A stretch of 25,789 nucleotides of DNA, from positions 1-25,789 of the forward strand of contig JAEYFY010000269.1 of NCBI GenBank assembly GCA_023454395.1, in the 5' to 3' direction. A model generated the notes under the pieces. The model searched no databases. It saw only the letters and a list, made by a program, of their open reading frames with translations, and was not told the DNA's origin. This DNA is from Pseudomonadota bacterium. Lineage in GTDB: Bacteria > Pseudomonadota > Gammaproteobacteria > Enterobacterales > Enterobacteriaceae. Each line of letters starts with the position of its first letter. Positions within the stretch are counted from its first letter, which is position 1. Positions 8,014 through 17,183 of this stretch are shown here, piece by piece. A program made the translations under genes and the position numbers.

Positions 8014-8053
8014 ATAGTTCCATTATTTTTACTGATGTAAGTAATGGAACTAT
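8014..8053 (+). promoter_or_regulatory. Inverted repeat covering the hsdM start codon
   Basis: ATAGTTCCATTA (8014-8025) and TAATGGAACTAT (8042-8053) are perfect 12-base arms; further pairing of TTTAC with GTAAG inside extends the hairpin. The right arm contains the weak ribosome site (GGA at 8046-8048) and the first two bases of the ATG. In mRNA the hairpin would bury the start of hsdM; in DNA it could be an operator. Confidence 0.7.
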
Positions 8054-9599
8054 GGCTAAAAAACCGAAAGAAACCAAATCTGAACCGTTAGAAGTTATCC
8101 TGTGGAAAGCCGCTGATAAATTGCGTAAGAATATTGATGCAGCAGAATACAAGCATGTTGTGCTGGGATTAATATTCTTAAAGTATATTTCTGATTCGTT
8201 TGAGTCTCACTATGAAAAGCTTAAAGCGGGTCAAGGCGAGTTTGTAGGGGCGGATCCCGAAGATAGTGATGAGTATCTTGCTTACAACGTGTTCTTTGTG
8301 CCTGAAAAAGCACGTTGGACAAATTTACTCAATAATGCAAAACAGCCCAATATCGGTAAATTAGTCGATGACGCTATGGAAGCCATCGAAGAAGATAACC
8401 CGCAATTAAAAGGGGTATTACCGAAGGTTTATGCACGTCAAAACCTTGATGCAACGATACTTGGCGAATTAATTGACCTTGTGGGAGATATTGCACTAGG
8501 TGATGCTAAATCACGTTCTGCGGATGTACTAGGTCATGTTTTTGAATATTTCTTAGGTGAATTTGCATTAGCAGAGGGTAAACAGGGCGGTCAGTTCTAT
8601 ACGCCGAAGTCAATTGTTTCTTTACTGGTTAACATGCTAGAGCCTTATGAAGGGCGTATTTTTGACCCGTGCTGTGGTTCTGGCGGTATGTTTGTTCAAT
8701 CAGAAAAATTTGTTGAATCCCACCAAGGGAATATTGATAACATTTCTATTTATGGTCAAGAGTCTAACCAAACCACATGGCGTTTGGCGAAAATGAACTT
8801 GGCTATTCGGGGTATTAACTCTGAGCAAGTAAAATGGAACAATGAAGGCTCGTTTTTAAATGATGCGCATAAAGATTTACGTGCGGATTTTATTATTGCG
8901 AACCCACCGTTCAACGTTTCTGATTGGTCTGGTGAACAATTACGTAAAGATGCTCGTTGGCAATACGGTGCGCCACCAGCAGGCAATGCAAACTTTGCGT
9001 GGATGCAGCACTTCTTATACCACTTGTCACCGAAAGGGCAAGCGGGTGTGGTATTAGCTAAAGGCGCGCTAACCTCGAAAACATCAGGTGAAGGCGATAT
9101 CCGAGCTGCATTAGTGAAAGATGCTAACGTGATTGATTGTATTATTAACCTGCCTGCTAAATTATTCTTAAATACGCAAATTCCTGCCGCATTATGGTTT
9201 ATGCGCCGTGATCGTAATAACTCTTCGGTTTATCAAGATCGCAGCGGTGAAATTCTGTTTATTGATGCGCGTAATCTGGGTCATTTAATCAATCGTCGCA
9301 CTAAAGTGTTATCGGATGAAGACATTAAACTGATTTCTGATACCTATCATAATTGGCGTAATAAAGGTAGCAAATATGAAGATGTTGCGGGTTTTTGTGC
9401 CTCTGTCGCTATCGAAAAAGTGGCTGAACTGGATTATGTGCTTACACCGGGTCGCTATGTGGGTCTTGCTGATGAAGAAGATGACTTTGACTTTAAAGAG
9501 CGTTTTACTGCACTAAAAGCCGAGTTTGAAGCACAATTAGAAGAAGAAGCAAAGCTTAATCAGGCGATTGCTGAGAATTTGGCGAAGGTGATGGTATGA
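8052..9599 (+). CDS. hsdM: Type I restriction-modification methyltransferase subunit HsdM
   Basis: A 515-residue N6-adenine methyltransferase subunit of a type I restriction-modification enzyme. It has the helical HsdM N-terminal domain (about residues 10-140), then the N12-class catalytic domain: the AdoMet-binding motif [12 protein letters not shown] (about 205-216) and the catalytic motif NPPF (about 280-285, in [15 protein letters not shown]). [15 protein letters not shown] just before motif I is also typical. Two HsdM with one HsdS form the methylase; adding HsdR gives the nuclease. The stop codon overlaps the hsdS start (ATGA at 9596-9599), so the two are translationally coupled. Its start lies in a strong inverted repeat, suggesting control of expression. 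Confidence 0.97.
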   Translation: MAKKPKETKSEPLEVILWKAADKLRKNIDAAEYKHVVLGLIFLKYISDSFESHYEKLKAGQGEFVGADPEDSDEYLAYNVFFVPEKARWTNLLNNAKQPNIGKLVDDAMEAIEEDNPQLKGVLPKVYARQNLDATILGELIDLVGDIALGDAKSRSADVLGHVFEYFLGEFALAEGKQGGQFYTPKSIVSLLVNMLEPYEGRIFDPCCGSGGMFVQSEKFVESHQGNIDNISIYGQESNQTTWRLAKMNLAIRGINSEQVKWNNEGSFLNDAHKDLRADFIIANPPFNVSDWSGEQLRKDARWQYGAPPAGNANFAWMQHFLYHLSPKGQAGVVLAKGALTSKTSGEGDIRAALVKDANVIDCIINLPAKLFLNTQIPAALWFMRRDRNNSSVYQDRSGEILFIDARNLGHLINRRTKVLSDEDIKLISDTYHNWRNKGSKYEDVAGFCASVAIEKVAELDYVLTPGRYVGLADEEDDFDFKERFTALKAEFEAQLEEEAKLNQAIAENLAKVMV

Positions 9600-10714
9600 G
9601 TGAGTGGCAAAATGTGGCTCTTAAACAGTTAGTCAAATTTGGAAATGGTAAAAGTAGACCAAAAGAAAAAGGGAAAATACCTGTTTATGGTGGTAATGGA
9701 ATATTAGATTTCACTGATAAGTATAATTATGTTGGTAACACACTGATTATTGGTCGAGTTGGGGCGTATTGTGGGGCGACGTATTTGGAGAAAAGTCCTG
9801 TATGGGTTTCTGATAATGCATTATCAGCCAAGGCGTTAGGTAATAATGATTCTGATTATTTATACTATTTATTTAAGTATTTAGATTTAAACCAGTATGC
9901 TCAGGGTTCAAGCCACCCTTTGTTAACACAGACATTACTAAATGCAATTGAGGTAGAAACAACGCTTGATGGTATAGAACAAAAAGCCATTGCCTCAGTT
10001 CTCTCATCATTAGATAACAAAATAGACTTACTCCATCGTCAAAATAAAACCTTAGAATCAATGGCTGAAACCCTTTTTCGTCAGTGGTTTGTAGAGGAAG
10101 TGCAGGACGATTGGGAAGAGGTTAAAGTTAGTCATTTTGTAACATTAAATAAAAGCTCGATAACTAAAAAATATGATCACCAAAGTATTCTATATTTAGA
10201 TACAAGCTCTCTGACGAAAGGCTATATTAGTGAGTTGAAACCATTAATTCTATCAGAGGCACCTAGTCGAGCTAAAAGATTAGTCCAACATCTTGATATA
10301 TTAATTTCAACAGTAAGACCTGACCAGTGTCATTATGGTTTTTGCTTTAAACCTGAAGCAAATTTAGTGGTATCAACGGGATTTTGTACGATAACTTGTG
10401 ACACGATTACACCATATTTTGTCTATTATTTATTAACATCCGAAGATATGACTGAATATTTGCATTCTATAGCTGAAGGTTCTACATCGACTTATCCATC
10501 ATTGAAACCTGAAGATATTGGAAATATATCATTCGCATTGCCTCCTAAAGAAAAATTAAATGATTATCATAATGTTGTGGGAGCAATGTGGAATAAAATT
10601 AATCAAAATCAAAAGCAAATCCAAACCCTAGAAAACCTTCGTGACACGTTACTCCCTAAATTAATGAGTGGAGAAGTGCGCGTTAACTATACACCAGAAG
10701 AAATAAAACAATAA
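9596..10714 (+). CDS. hsdS: Type I restriction specificity subunit HsdS
   Basis: A 372-residue DNA-recognition subunit. It has two target-recognition domains (about residues 1-135 and 175-325), each followed by a conserved helix: [20 protein letters not shown] with ETLFRQWF in the middle, and [20 protein letters not shown] with [10 protein letters not shown] at the end. The half-repeat plan (domain, spacer helix, domain, spacer helix) sets a bipartite target, which cannot be predicted by eye. The two domains are unlike each other, as expected for an asymmetric target. The domains are more AT-rich than hsdM and hsdR, fitting the rapid exchange known for this subunit. A terminator follows directly. 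Confidence 0.96.
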   Translation: MSEWQNVALKQLVKFGNGKSRPKEKGKIPVYGGNGILDFTDKYNYVGNTLIIGRVGAYCGATYLEKSPVWVSDNALSAKALGNNDSDYLYYLFKYLDLNQYAQGSSHPLLTQTLLNAIEVETTLDGIEQKAIASVLSSLDNKIDLLHRQNKTLESMAETLFRQWFVEEVQDDWEEVKVSHFVTLNKSSITKKYDHQSILYLDTSSLTKGYISELKPLILSEAPSRAKRLVQHLDILISTVRPDQCHYGFCFKPEANLVVSTGFCTITCDTITPYFVYYLLTSEDMTEYLHSIAEGSTSTYPSLKPEDIGNISFALPPKEKLNDYHNVVGAMWNKINQNQKQIQTLENLRDTLLPKLMSGEVRVNYTPEEIKQ

Positions 10715-10721
10715 TCGAATT

Positions 10722-10752
10722 AGGCAGCGTACCTTTGGCGCTGCTTTTTTTA
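10722..10752 (+). terminator. Strong intrinsic terminator between hsdS and hsdR
   Basis: GCAGCG (10724-10729), 9-base loop, CGCTGC (10739-10744), then seven T. It lies 9 bases after the hsdS stop and upstream of the hsdR start, so hsdR must rely on read-through or its own promoter. Confidence 0.85.
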
Positions 10753-10780
10753 TTCCCTTTTGCTAAAGGATGACAAAATA

Positions 10781-13700
10781 ATGTCAAAAATGACAGAATC
10801 CGATATTGAAATTATGGCCATTGAGCAGTTACAAGCCCTAGGTTATGAATATGTGTATGGTCCTGATATTGAGCCGTCAGGTGTTAAACCTCTACGAGCT
10901 TATCAGCAAGTCATTCTTCAGCAAAAAGTATTAGAAGCGATACAACGCTTAAACCCGCATTTAACCCAAGATAAATGTGAGGAAGCCTTAAAACAAGTCA
11001 CACAAATTAACTCGCCTGATTTAATGGCAAATAACCTGAGTTTTCATCGTTTATTGACAGAAGGTATTAACATTGAAGTCAGTAAAGATGGCAATACTCA
11101 AGGGGAATATGTGTGGCTGATGGATTTTAATCAGCCTGATAATAATGAGTTTCTATTGGTTAATCAGGTCACTATTCGGGAAGATCGCAAAGAGCGTCGT
11201 CCTGATGTGATTATCTATATTAATGGTTTACCCTTGGTCGTGATTGAACTAAAAAATGCGATTGATGAAAATGCCACCATTGAAGGGGCATATAATCAAA
11301 TTAAAACCTATCAGCAACAAATTCCTTCATTATTTACTTACAATGCCTTTAGCGTGATTTCTGATGGATTAGAGGCAAAATCAGGGACTATTTCTGCCGA
11401 TTTTAGCCGCTTTATGGCATGGAAAACCCATAATGGCATGACTGAGGCAAAAAATACTCAGCCACAGCTAGAAGTGTTAATTCAAGGTTTGCTTAATCCC
11501 GTTACGTTACTAGATATGATCCGCTATTTTATCGTGTTTGAATCCAGTAAACAGGAAGATAGCAACGGTATCATTTCGATTAAAACCGTCAAAAAAATGG
11601 CTGCCTATCACCAATACTATGCGGTGAATGCGGCGGTACTTTCAACCATTCGTGCCTCGAATGTTAATGCGAATTCACCGTCTGCGGAAGTGGCGTTACG
11701 ACAACAAGGTAGAAACCAACAGCATCTCGTTTTAGAACAAAAAGCCGGCGATAGAAAAGCAGGTGTGGTATGGCATACTCAAGGCTCGGGTAAATCACTT
11801 TCCATGGTGTTTTATACAGGAAAAATTGTTTTAGCCCTCGATAACCCAACGGTTGTGGTGATCACCGACCGTAATGATTTAGACGATCAATTATTTGGCA
11901 CTTTTTCTTCTGCGGTACAATTGTTACGTCAAACCCCGAAACAAGCTGAAAATCGAGAAGAATTAAAAGAATTACTGAAAGTTGGCTCAGGTGGCGTGAT
12001 ATTTACCACTATTCAAAAATTCCAACCTGATGATGGTAGTAGCGTTTATGAACTACTGTCTGATCGCAGTAATATTATTGTCATTGCTGACGAGGCACAT
12101 CGTTCTCAATATGGTTTTTCAGCAAAAGAAGTCGATGTGAAAGATGAGCAAGGTAATGTCATCGGTAAGCGCACCGTTTATGGATTCGCAAAATATATGC
12201 GTGATGCTTTACCAAATGCGACTTACTTAGGCTTTACGGGAACACCCATTGAAAAAACAGATGTCAATACTCCCGCGGTATTTGGTAACTATGTTGATAT
12301 CTATGATATCGCTCAGGCTGTTGAAGACGGTGCAACTGTTCCTATTTACTATGAAAGTCGTTTAGCAAAAGTCCAAATTAGCGATAAAGGCCGTGAACTG
12401 ATTGAAGCGTTCGATGAAAGCTTCACCGATGAAGACTTAACACAGACTCAGCAACAACGGGCTAAATGGGCGCGAGTTGAAAGTATTATTGGCAGTAAAG
12501 AGCGTATCAAAGCGATCGCTAAAGATTTAGTCTCGCACTTTGAAGAACGGTTAGTGGCGAATGCGGATCACGGTAAAGGCATGGTCGTTGCTATGTCACG
12601 TCGGATTGCTGCGGCATTGTATGAGGAAATCGTGGCACTCAAACCGGAGTGGCACAGTGATGATCTTAATGATGGAGTGATTAAGGTCGTGATGACATCT
12701 TCCGCATCTGATGGCCCTGATATCGCGAAACACCATACGACTAAGAAAGACAGGCAAGTACTCGCTAATCGCATGAAAGATGAAGATGACAAGCTGAAAT
12801 TAGTCATTGTGCGCGATATGTGGTTAACGGGTTTTGATGCACCGAGTATGCACACGTTATACATTGATAAACCGATGAAAGGGCACAACCTGATGCAGGC
12901 GATTGCCCGTGTTAACCGAGTCTATAAAGATAAATCAGGTGGCTTGGTTGTCGATTATTTGGGAATTGCGGCTGATTTAAAATCGGCACTGTCGTTTTAC
13001 TCAGATGCGGGTGGTAAAGGTGATCCTGCCCTTACCCAAGAAAAAGCCGTTGAGGTCATGAAAGAAAAATTAGACATCCTTGACGGAATGCTCTTTGGTT
13101 TTGATTATCGTGAATATTTCACCGCATCCACATCTCGTAAATTAGCCATTATTTTAGAAGCAGAAGATTTTATTTTAGGGATTGATGAAGGTCAGGGAAA
13201 AGTGCGTTTTTTAACAGCAGTAACCGCTTTATCTCAAGCCTTTGCATTAGCAACGCCACACCCTGAAGCGATGGAGGCAGCACCTGAAATAGCTTTTTTC
13301 CAAGCAGTAAAAGCCAGATTGAACAAGTTTGATTCAACTGGGGGAAGTGGCATTATTGGTGATGACAGCATGGAAGTTCGCGTTAAACAGACTATTGATC
13401 AAGCCTTAGTGACTGATACGGTAGTCGATGTATTTGATGCCGCAGGGATTAAAAAACCAGATATATCAATTCTCTCTGATGATTTTTTAATGGAGATGCA
13501 GGATTACCAACATAAAAATATCGCGTTGGAAACCTTGAAAAAATTGTTAGCAGATGAAATCAATGTGCGAACAAAAATGAGCGTTATTCAAGGCAAAAAG
13601 CTGATGGACATGCTAACGGGGGCGATTAAAAGCTATCAAAATAAAATTTTGACGGCAGCGGAAGTCATTGATGAGCTAATAAAATTAGCGAAAGATATCA

Positions 13701-14023
13701 ATAAGGTTGATAGCGAAGCGAATGACCTGAATTTATCACCTTATGAATATGCTTTCTATACGGCTGTGGCTGAAAATGATAGTGCTCAAGAACTAATCGG
13801 AAAATCAAAACTAAGGGAATTAGCGGTTGTACTAACTGAAATGATCCGTAATAACGTCACATTAGATTGGACTATCAAAGAGTCTGCAAGAGCAAAAATA
13901 CGCGTTATCGTTAAACGGCTACTTAACCGTTATGGCTATCCGCCTGATATGTCTGCATTGGCAACGGAAACCGTGTTGGCACAAGCGGAGTTACTATCGA
14001 ATGAATTGTTGAAATCAAATTAG
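10781..14023 (+). CDS. hsdR: Type I restriction endonuclease subunit HsdR
   Basis: A 1080-residue restriction and translocation subunit. I start at ATG 10781, which has AAAGGA 10 bases upstream; a TTG at 10760 would add seven residues but has no site. The N-terminal PD-(D/E)XK nuclease is visible as RRPDVIIYINGLPLVVIELKNA split over residues about 142-165. The SF2 motor follows: Walker A HTQGSGKSLSM (about 332-342), DEAHRSQ (about 440), GFTGTPI (about 485) and QAIARVNRVY (about 700). The C-terminal helical region (from about 830) should bind the methylase. The enzyme cleaves unmodified DNA after translocation. It is full length with no frame break. Confidence 0.97.
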   Translation: MSKMTESDIEIMAIEQLQALGYEYVYGPDIEPSGVKPLRAYQQVILQQKVLEAIQRLNPHLTQDKCEEALKQVTQINSPDLMANNLSFHRLLTEGINIEVSKDGNTQGEYVWLMDFNQPDNNEFLLVNQVTIREDRKERRPDVIIYINGLPLVVIELKNAIDENATIEGAYNQIKTYQQQIPSLFTYNAFSVISDGLEAKSGTISADFSRFMAWKTHNGMTEAKNTQPQLEVLIQGLLNPVTLLDMIRYFIVFESSKQEDSNGIISIKTVKKMAAYHQYYAVNAAVLSTIRASNVNANSPSAEVALRQQGRNQQHLVLEQKAGDRKAGVVWHTQGSGKSLSMVFYTGKIVLALDNPTVVVITDRNDLDDQLFGTFSSAVQLLRQTPKQAENREELKELLKVGSGGVIFTTIQKFQPDDGSSVYELLSDRSNIIVIADEAHRSQYGFSAKEVDVKDEQGNVIGKRTVYGFAKYMRDALPNATYLGFTGTPIEKTDVNTPAVFGNYVDIYDIAQAVEDGATVPIYYESRLAKVQISDKGRELIEAFDESFTDEDLTQTQQQRAKWARVESIIGSKERIKAIAKDLVSHFEERLVANADHGKGMVVAMSRRIAAALYEEIVALKPEWHSDDLNDGVIKVVMTSSASDGPDIAKHHTTKKDRQVLANRMKDEDDKLKLVIVRDMWLTGFDAPSMHTLYIDKPMKGHNLMQAIARVNRVYKDKSGGLVVDYLGIAADLKSALSFYSDAGGKGDPALTQEKAVEVMKEKLDILDGMLFGFDYREYFTASTSRKLAIILEAEDFILGIDEGQGKVRFLTAVTALSQAFALATPHPEAMEAAPEIAFFQAVKARLNKFDSTGGSGIIGDDSMEVRVKQTIDQALVTDTVVDVFDAAGIKKPDISILSDDFLMEMQDYQHKNIALETLKKLLADEINVRTKMSVIQGKKLMDMLTGAIKSYQNKILTAAEVIDELIKLAKDINKVDSEANDLNLSPYEYAFYTAVAENDSAQELIGKSKLRELAVVLTEMIRNNVTLDWTIKESARAKIRVIVKRLLNRYGYPPDMSALATETVLAQAELLSNELLKSN

Positions 14024-14068
14024 TGGGTTTTACTTTAACCGATTTATCTTTAACGCAGGAATAGATTA

Positions 14069-15088
14069 ATGAGTCATAAAATGTGGATGGTTCGTGGTGA
14101 TTCAGGGAAGTTATATGATGATTTTCGAGAAAAAGTACTGGTTGGTTTAGGCTGGTCTGGCTTAGCTCCATTATTGAAAATTGGGCAATCAAGAAAAGAG
14201 ATACTGAAATTATACCGTCAAGTAGACCCAGCAACGAAACTCGGTACAGCGCGTTCAGGCGCATCTCAAGTATGGCGTTTTGTTAATGAAATTAAAGTTA
14301 GCGATTGGGTAATCACTTATTCGCCTGCTAACCGTACCTATTTATTAGGGCAGGTTGTTTCTGAGTTTCAATACCGTGCTGATCTTTGTTCTATGGGGAT
14401 GGGAATTACACGTCAGATTAAATGGAATACTGATGAGATTGATCGGGATACCTTATCAACTAAAACCAAAAATACCCTAGGTTCTACATTGACCGTTTTT
14501 AAACTTCCTGATTTTGCAGTGAAAGAATTATTAGGTAATAAACCATTATCTGAAAGCGGAAAAAACGCTAATATTTCAAATATAGACGATGAAGAAATTG
14601 TATCTGATCCATTAAAGGATATGGAAATTCAAGCGTTAGAACGTATTAAAGATAAAATCATTACGCTTGATGCAGATGAAATGGAATTATTAGTTGCCGG
14701 TATTCTGCGTGGGATGGGATATAAAACCCAAGTTTCGCCAAATAGTGGTTCAGATAGAGGCAAAGATATTATCGCATCGCCTGACGGTTTTGGGTTTGAA
14801 AACCCAAGAATTGTGGTTGAAGTTAAGCATCGCAAAGGGCAAATAGGTAGCCAAGATTTAAGAAGCTTTATTGGTGGACGCCATCATGATGACCGAGGTT
14901 TATACGTCAGTACTGGTGGCTTTACCAAGGATGCTCGCTATGAAGCTGAACGATCAAAAATCCCTCTATCACTTTGGACATTAGATGATTTAGTACGCAC
15001 TTTGATTGAGCATTATGAACAGGTTGATATTGAAACGAAGTTACTGGTGCCATTGAAGAAAGTTTTTTTACCAGTCTTATCTGATTAA
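14069..15088 (+). CDS. Mrr-type nuclease with EVE/PUA-like N-terminal domain
   Basis: A 339-residue two-domain protein. The N terminus (about residues 1-125: KMWMVRGDSGKLYDDFREK, then VWRFVNEIKVSDWVITY and YLLGQVVSEFQYR) resembles the EVE/PUA-like domains that read modified bases. The C terminus (about 205-325) is an Mrr-type PD-(D/E)XK nuclease: ELLVAGILRGMGYKTQ, GSDRGKDI (about 226-233) and VVEVKHRKGQ (about 248-257), whose Asp, Glu and Lys form the metal site. This plan fits type IV, modification-dependent restriction. It follows hsdR by 45 bases with its own AGGA site and probably shares its transcript, adding protection against phages with modified DNA. The link to modified bases is inferred from the domain. 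Confidence 0.85.
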   Translation: MSHKMWMVRGDSGKLYDDFREKVLVGLGWSGLAPLLKIGQSRKEILKLYRQVDPATKLGTARSGASQVWRFVNEIKVSDWVITYSPANRTYLLGQVVSEFQYRADLCSMGMGITRQIKWNTDEIDRDTLSTKTKNTLGSTLTVFKLPDFAVKELLGNKPLSESGKNANISNIDDEEIVSDPLKDMEIQALERIKDKIITLDADEMELLVAGILRGMGYKTQVSPNSGSDRGKDIIASPDGFGFENPRIVVEVKHRKGQIGSQDLRSFIGGRHHDDRGLYVSTGGFTKDARYEAERSKIPLSLWTLDDLVRTLIEHYEQVDIETKLLVPLKKVFLPVLSD

Positions 15089-15191
15089 TTTAGCTATAAG
15101 AATTTTAGGTTAAGAAGTCCATTTTTATCAGTAAGAGTCAAGTTAATTGCTTAGAGAAAATATAGACTTACCATAGCTAGTGTTGAATATA

Positions 15192-15208
15192 GGGAGCAAA
15201 ATGCTCCC
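15192..15208 (-). terminator. Hairpin between convergent genes
   Basis: GGGAGC, loop of five, GCTCCC; on the minus strand it is followed by TATATT. It lies between the convergent nuclease gene and the exported-protein gene and may end either transcript, though the T run is weak. Confidence 0.4.
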
Positions 15209-15259
15209 ATCATAAATCGCTTATTTATCGTAATGTATTCATACATTGTTTACTTAGCG

Positions 15260-15685
15260 TTATCTTGAGACGGCTATTTTTTTGTATGTACCATCCATTG
15301 CCCCGACAGCCCCTATACCGCATTGAGTCGAGCAACCAAAATTTGTTTTGATTGCTATCTTTCCAGCTTTATCCATAGAAAATTCCATTTTACAATATTG
15401 GTCTCCATAGTCACTATCTGTGCTGACTAGCGCTGTAGCATTCCAAGTATTTGACGACAAGTCTCTTTCTGTAATATAGGCTGTGCCTTCAGCTTCGCAG
15501 ACATACATATCAATATTGGCATTAATCTGGAAATCGAACTTTGGTGCATCATTTTGGCTTGGTGTTATTTCTAGTATTCCATGTTTGCTTTTGTATTCTG
15601 CGGGATTTTGGAAAGGTGAATTTGCTGCCTGCGCTGTTGATAAGAAGATGGTTATAGTAGCAATGACTAGTGATGAATATTTCAT
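15260..15685 (-). CDS. Exported Cys-rich hypothetical protein
   Basis: A 141-residue protein with a clear signal peptide (residues 1-20, cleavage after AQA), so it is secreted or periplasmic. The mature part is small, with four Cys (YVCEAEG, YCKMEF, GCSTQCG) able to form two disulfide bonds, and alternating polar/hydrophobic segments suggesting a beta fold like small periplasmic inhibitor proteins. AGAGGAA precedes the ATG. It is the last gene of a possible minus-strand operon with the FtsK-gamma and Mu-type winged-helix genes (85-base gap). I do not recognise the family. The phrase YxCxAEA also occurs in the lipoprotein at 17918-18235, which may hint at a shared fold. Confidence 0.7.
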   Translation of the reverse strand: MKYSSLVIATITIFLSTAQAANSPFQNPAEYKSKHGILEITPSQNDAPKFDFQINANIDMYVCEAEGTAYITERDLSSNTWNATALVSTDSDYGDQYCKMEFSMDKAGKIAIKTNFGCSTQCGIGAVGAMDGTYKKIAVSR

Positions 15686-15770
15686 ATTATTCCTCTAAAT
15701 ATTAATGTGGTTATGCAAGGTGATTTATGCCTTGTAGATTATGATTATTAATACATTAGGCTCAAAATTA

Positions 15771-16568
15771 TTAACACTGACTTTTCCAATAAATCAAATA
15801 TCGCAAATAATCCCCGCCATCCTCTTGCAGCCCATGCATCAAGGGTTTCATGCTTTTATGGGGTAAGTCAGGCCACTCACCAATTCCTCTTGGTTGATGA
15901 ATATTTTCCTCAGATAGGCTTTCCCATCCAGCCTCATTCGGCACCCATAAACCTTGCCATTCTTCCTGTGCTATACGGGGCAGCTTCCAGCAGGGTTGAT
16001 AGCTAATGCGCCCATGCTGCCGTAACACATCCAATGGGGTTTCAGGGCGTAGGGTGGCTAGAAAACGGTAAGAACTGGCGTTGTTACGGAGCGTATCTTG
16101 ATAAATGTCATCACTGTGAGTATCAATCAGGTATTCAAACGGTGAGATAGATTTCAAGATATTGGCTGTACCGCCTTCAATCTCGATTTCTTCAACCCAA
16201 ACTACAATACGTTGCCAGACAATAGCCTGAATCAAGCAACGGTATTCTAGGGATTGCGTATCCAGAGGTAATTCAGCGAATAACGGTGGTTGTGCTGTCT
16301 CAATAGGCGTAGCAAAGTCTGATGCATCGAAAGATCGGCTGTGAGTTGGGTATCCCAGCACTTCACGATAATCATACTGATTCAAGGGCGTGATCACACC
16401 TAAATACTCAAGTTGATGAATAATGCGCTCAGCACGGTGAAATCCTATCCGAAAATGGCGCTGTAAACGTCTCGGTGAGGCTCTGTTAATGAGAATGACA
16501 TAATCAATGGCTTTAACTGTCAATGGGTCATAGCTGTTGTCTAGCGTGTTGTGGTGAGATAACTGCAT
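15771..16568 (-). CDS. Orphan FtsK-gamma domain protein
   Basis: A 265-residue protein. Residues about 13-72 match the FtsK gamma winged helix, which reads KOPS sequences for the FtsK DNA pump: DPLTVKAIDYVILINRASPR, then RLQRHFRIGFHRAERIIHQL and EYLGVITP, ending REVLG. There is no motor (no Walker A) and no membrane segment. In the recognition helix, E. coli FtsK reads IGYNRAARIIEQME; here it reads IGFHRAERIIHQLE, so N and E that I recall as KOPS contacts are both His, while the contact Arg is kept. The C-terminal 190 residues are acidic, Trp-rich and unrecognised. AGAGG lies 5 bases before the ATG. It probably binds DNA on the element or chromosome. Confidence 0.85.
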   Translation of the reverse strand: MQLSHHNTLDNSYDPLTVKAIDYVILINRASPRRLQRHFRIGFHRAERIIHQLEYLGVITPLNQYDYREVLGYPTHSRSFDASDFATPIETAQPPLFAELPLDTQSLEYRCLIQAIVWQRIVVWVEEIEIEGGTANILKSISPFEYLIDTHSDDIYQDTLRNNASSYRFLATLRPETPLDVLRQHGRISYQPCWKLPRIAQEEWQGLWVPNEAGWESLSEENIHQPRGIGEWPDLPHKSMKPLMHGLQEDGGDYLRYLIYWKSQC

Positions 16569-16629
16569 AGTGCCTCTGAGTCAGTGACGAAAATACAGTT
16601 ATTAAAATAACAAAAGATATTAAAAGATA

Positions 16630-17046
16630 CTAACTTAATTCTTCCTGTTTCATTGTGAGTGCATTTTTTAATAACGCTTTTCTTTTCTCAACTGACAGTG
16701 ATTTGTAGATTTCAAGTAAAAGGTTAAGATCTGCACTTTCAGAAGATAGCGTGTTTTGCTTGATGAGCTCTTTTTCATCGGTATTTAGGATCACCTTAAA
16801 TGCATCAATATGATAGAGGTTGCCACGCTTATTAGGGTTCTTCTTGCGAAAGTGGGGATGAAGAGCTGTGATTGACTCTAGACGGACTCTAACGCCTTTC
16901 GCTGTCGTCGGGATATCCATATCTTTATATTCAGGATAACGTGTTGGATCGTCAGCTTTTTCTTTTCCTATAGCCGCAAGCTCCCCACTGGTAAACCAGA
17001 GCTTGGGCGCATTATCCATTTCAGTTAGTTGTTTTTTATCAGTCAT
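16630..17046 (-). CDS. Mu-type winged-helix DNA-binding protein
   Basis: About 138 residues from the preferred ATG at 17046; in-frame starts at 17064 (ATG) and 17073 (TTG) exist, and none has a strong ribosome site. The N-terminal half resembles the Mu-type winged helix found in MuA and Mu repressor: LWFTSGELAAIG..., IPTTAKGVRVRLES and KKNPNKRGNLYHIDAF. The C-terminal half is helical and charged (LLLEIYKSLSVEKRKALL), possibly for oligomerisation. There is no transposase catalytic domain, so this is a stand-alone regulator or accessory DNA-binding protein. It is divergent from the Ner-like gene and 61 bases upstream of the FtsK-gamma gene, likely co-transcribed with it. Confidence 0.75.
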   Translation of the reverse strand: MTDKKQLTEMDNAPKLWFTSGELAAIGKEKADDPTRYPEYKDMDIPTTAKGVRVRLESITALHPHFRKKNPNKRGNLYHIDAFKVILNTDEKELIKQNTLSSESADLNLLLEIYKSLSVEKRKALLKNALTMKQEELS

Positions 17047-17123
17047 GATTTTTATAAATCTCATATATATCAAAAGGATAAAATAACCGCACTAGAAAGA
17101 TGTTAAAATCATAAAGATATCTA

Positions 17124-17152
17124 TTGATAATTCCCTTTAATTGGTTTTTAAT
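17124..17152 (+). promoter_or_regulatory. Sigma70 promoter of the Ner-like gene
   Basis: TTGATA (17124-17129), 17-base spacer, TTTAAT (17147-17152). The predicted start near 17159 leaves a leader of about 25 bases before ATG 17184. A facing minus-strand promoter candidate (TTAACA, then TTTTAT after 17 bases) lies over 17080-17110, so a Ner-like protein bound here could control both directions. Confidence 0.65.
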
Positions 17153-17183
17153 AGACGAGGAATTAAACAGTGGAGTTATTACT

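Larger units (their letters stand above)
7221..8051. other. Chromosome/element junction region
   Basis: This 830-base gap runs from the last chromosomal gene to hsdM. 7221-7597 shows no gene; a weak AAGGCA/TGCCTT hairpin at 7352-7384 followed by a T run may end the lipoprotein transcript. Then come a minus-strand terminator (7598-7630), the ssrA-like candidate att site (7631-7650), two tandem TATAACTA repeats (7700-7721), an interrupted reading frame (7754-7924), and two inverted repeats before hsdM (7954-7975 and 8014-8053). A TATAAA box at 7999-8004 could serve hsdM but lacks a clear -35. Confidence 0.55.

Noticed and set aside
8756..9057. Short frames on both strands inside hsdM
   Set aside because: They overlap the catalytic part of a clear hsdM and have no ribosome sites.
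12568..12888. 106-codon minus-strand frame in hsdR
   Set aside because: It is a shadow of the helicase region, with low-complexity Ser-rich composition.
13923..14264. 113-codon minus-strand frame across the hsdR/Mrr junction
   Set aside because: It is antisense to two well-supported genes and has no recognisable domain.
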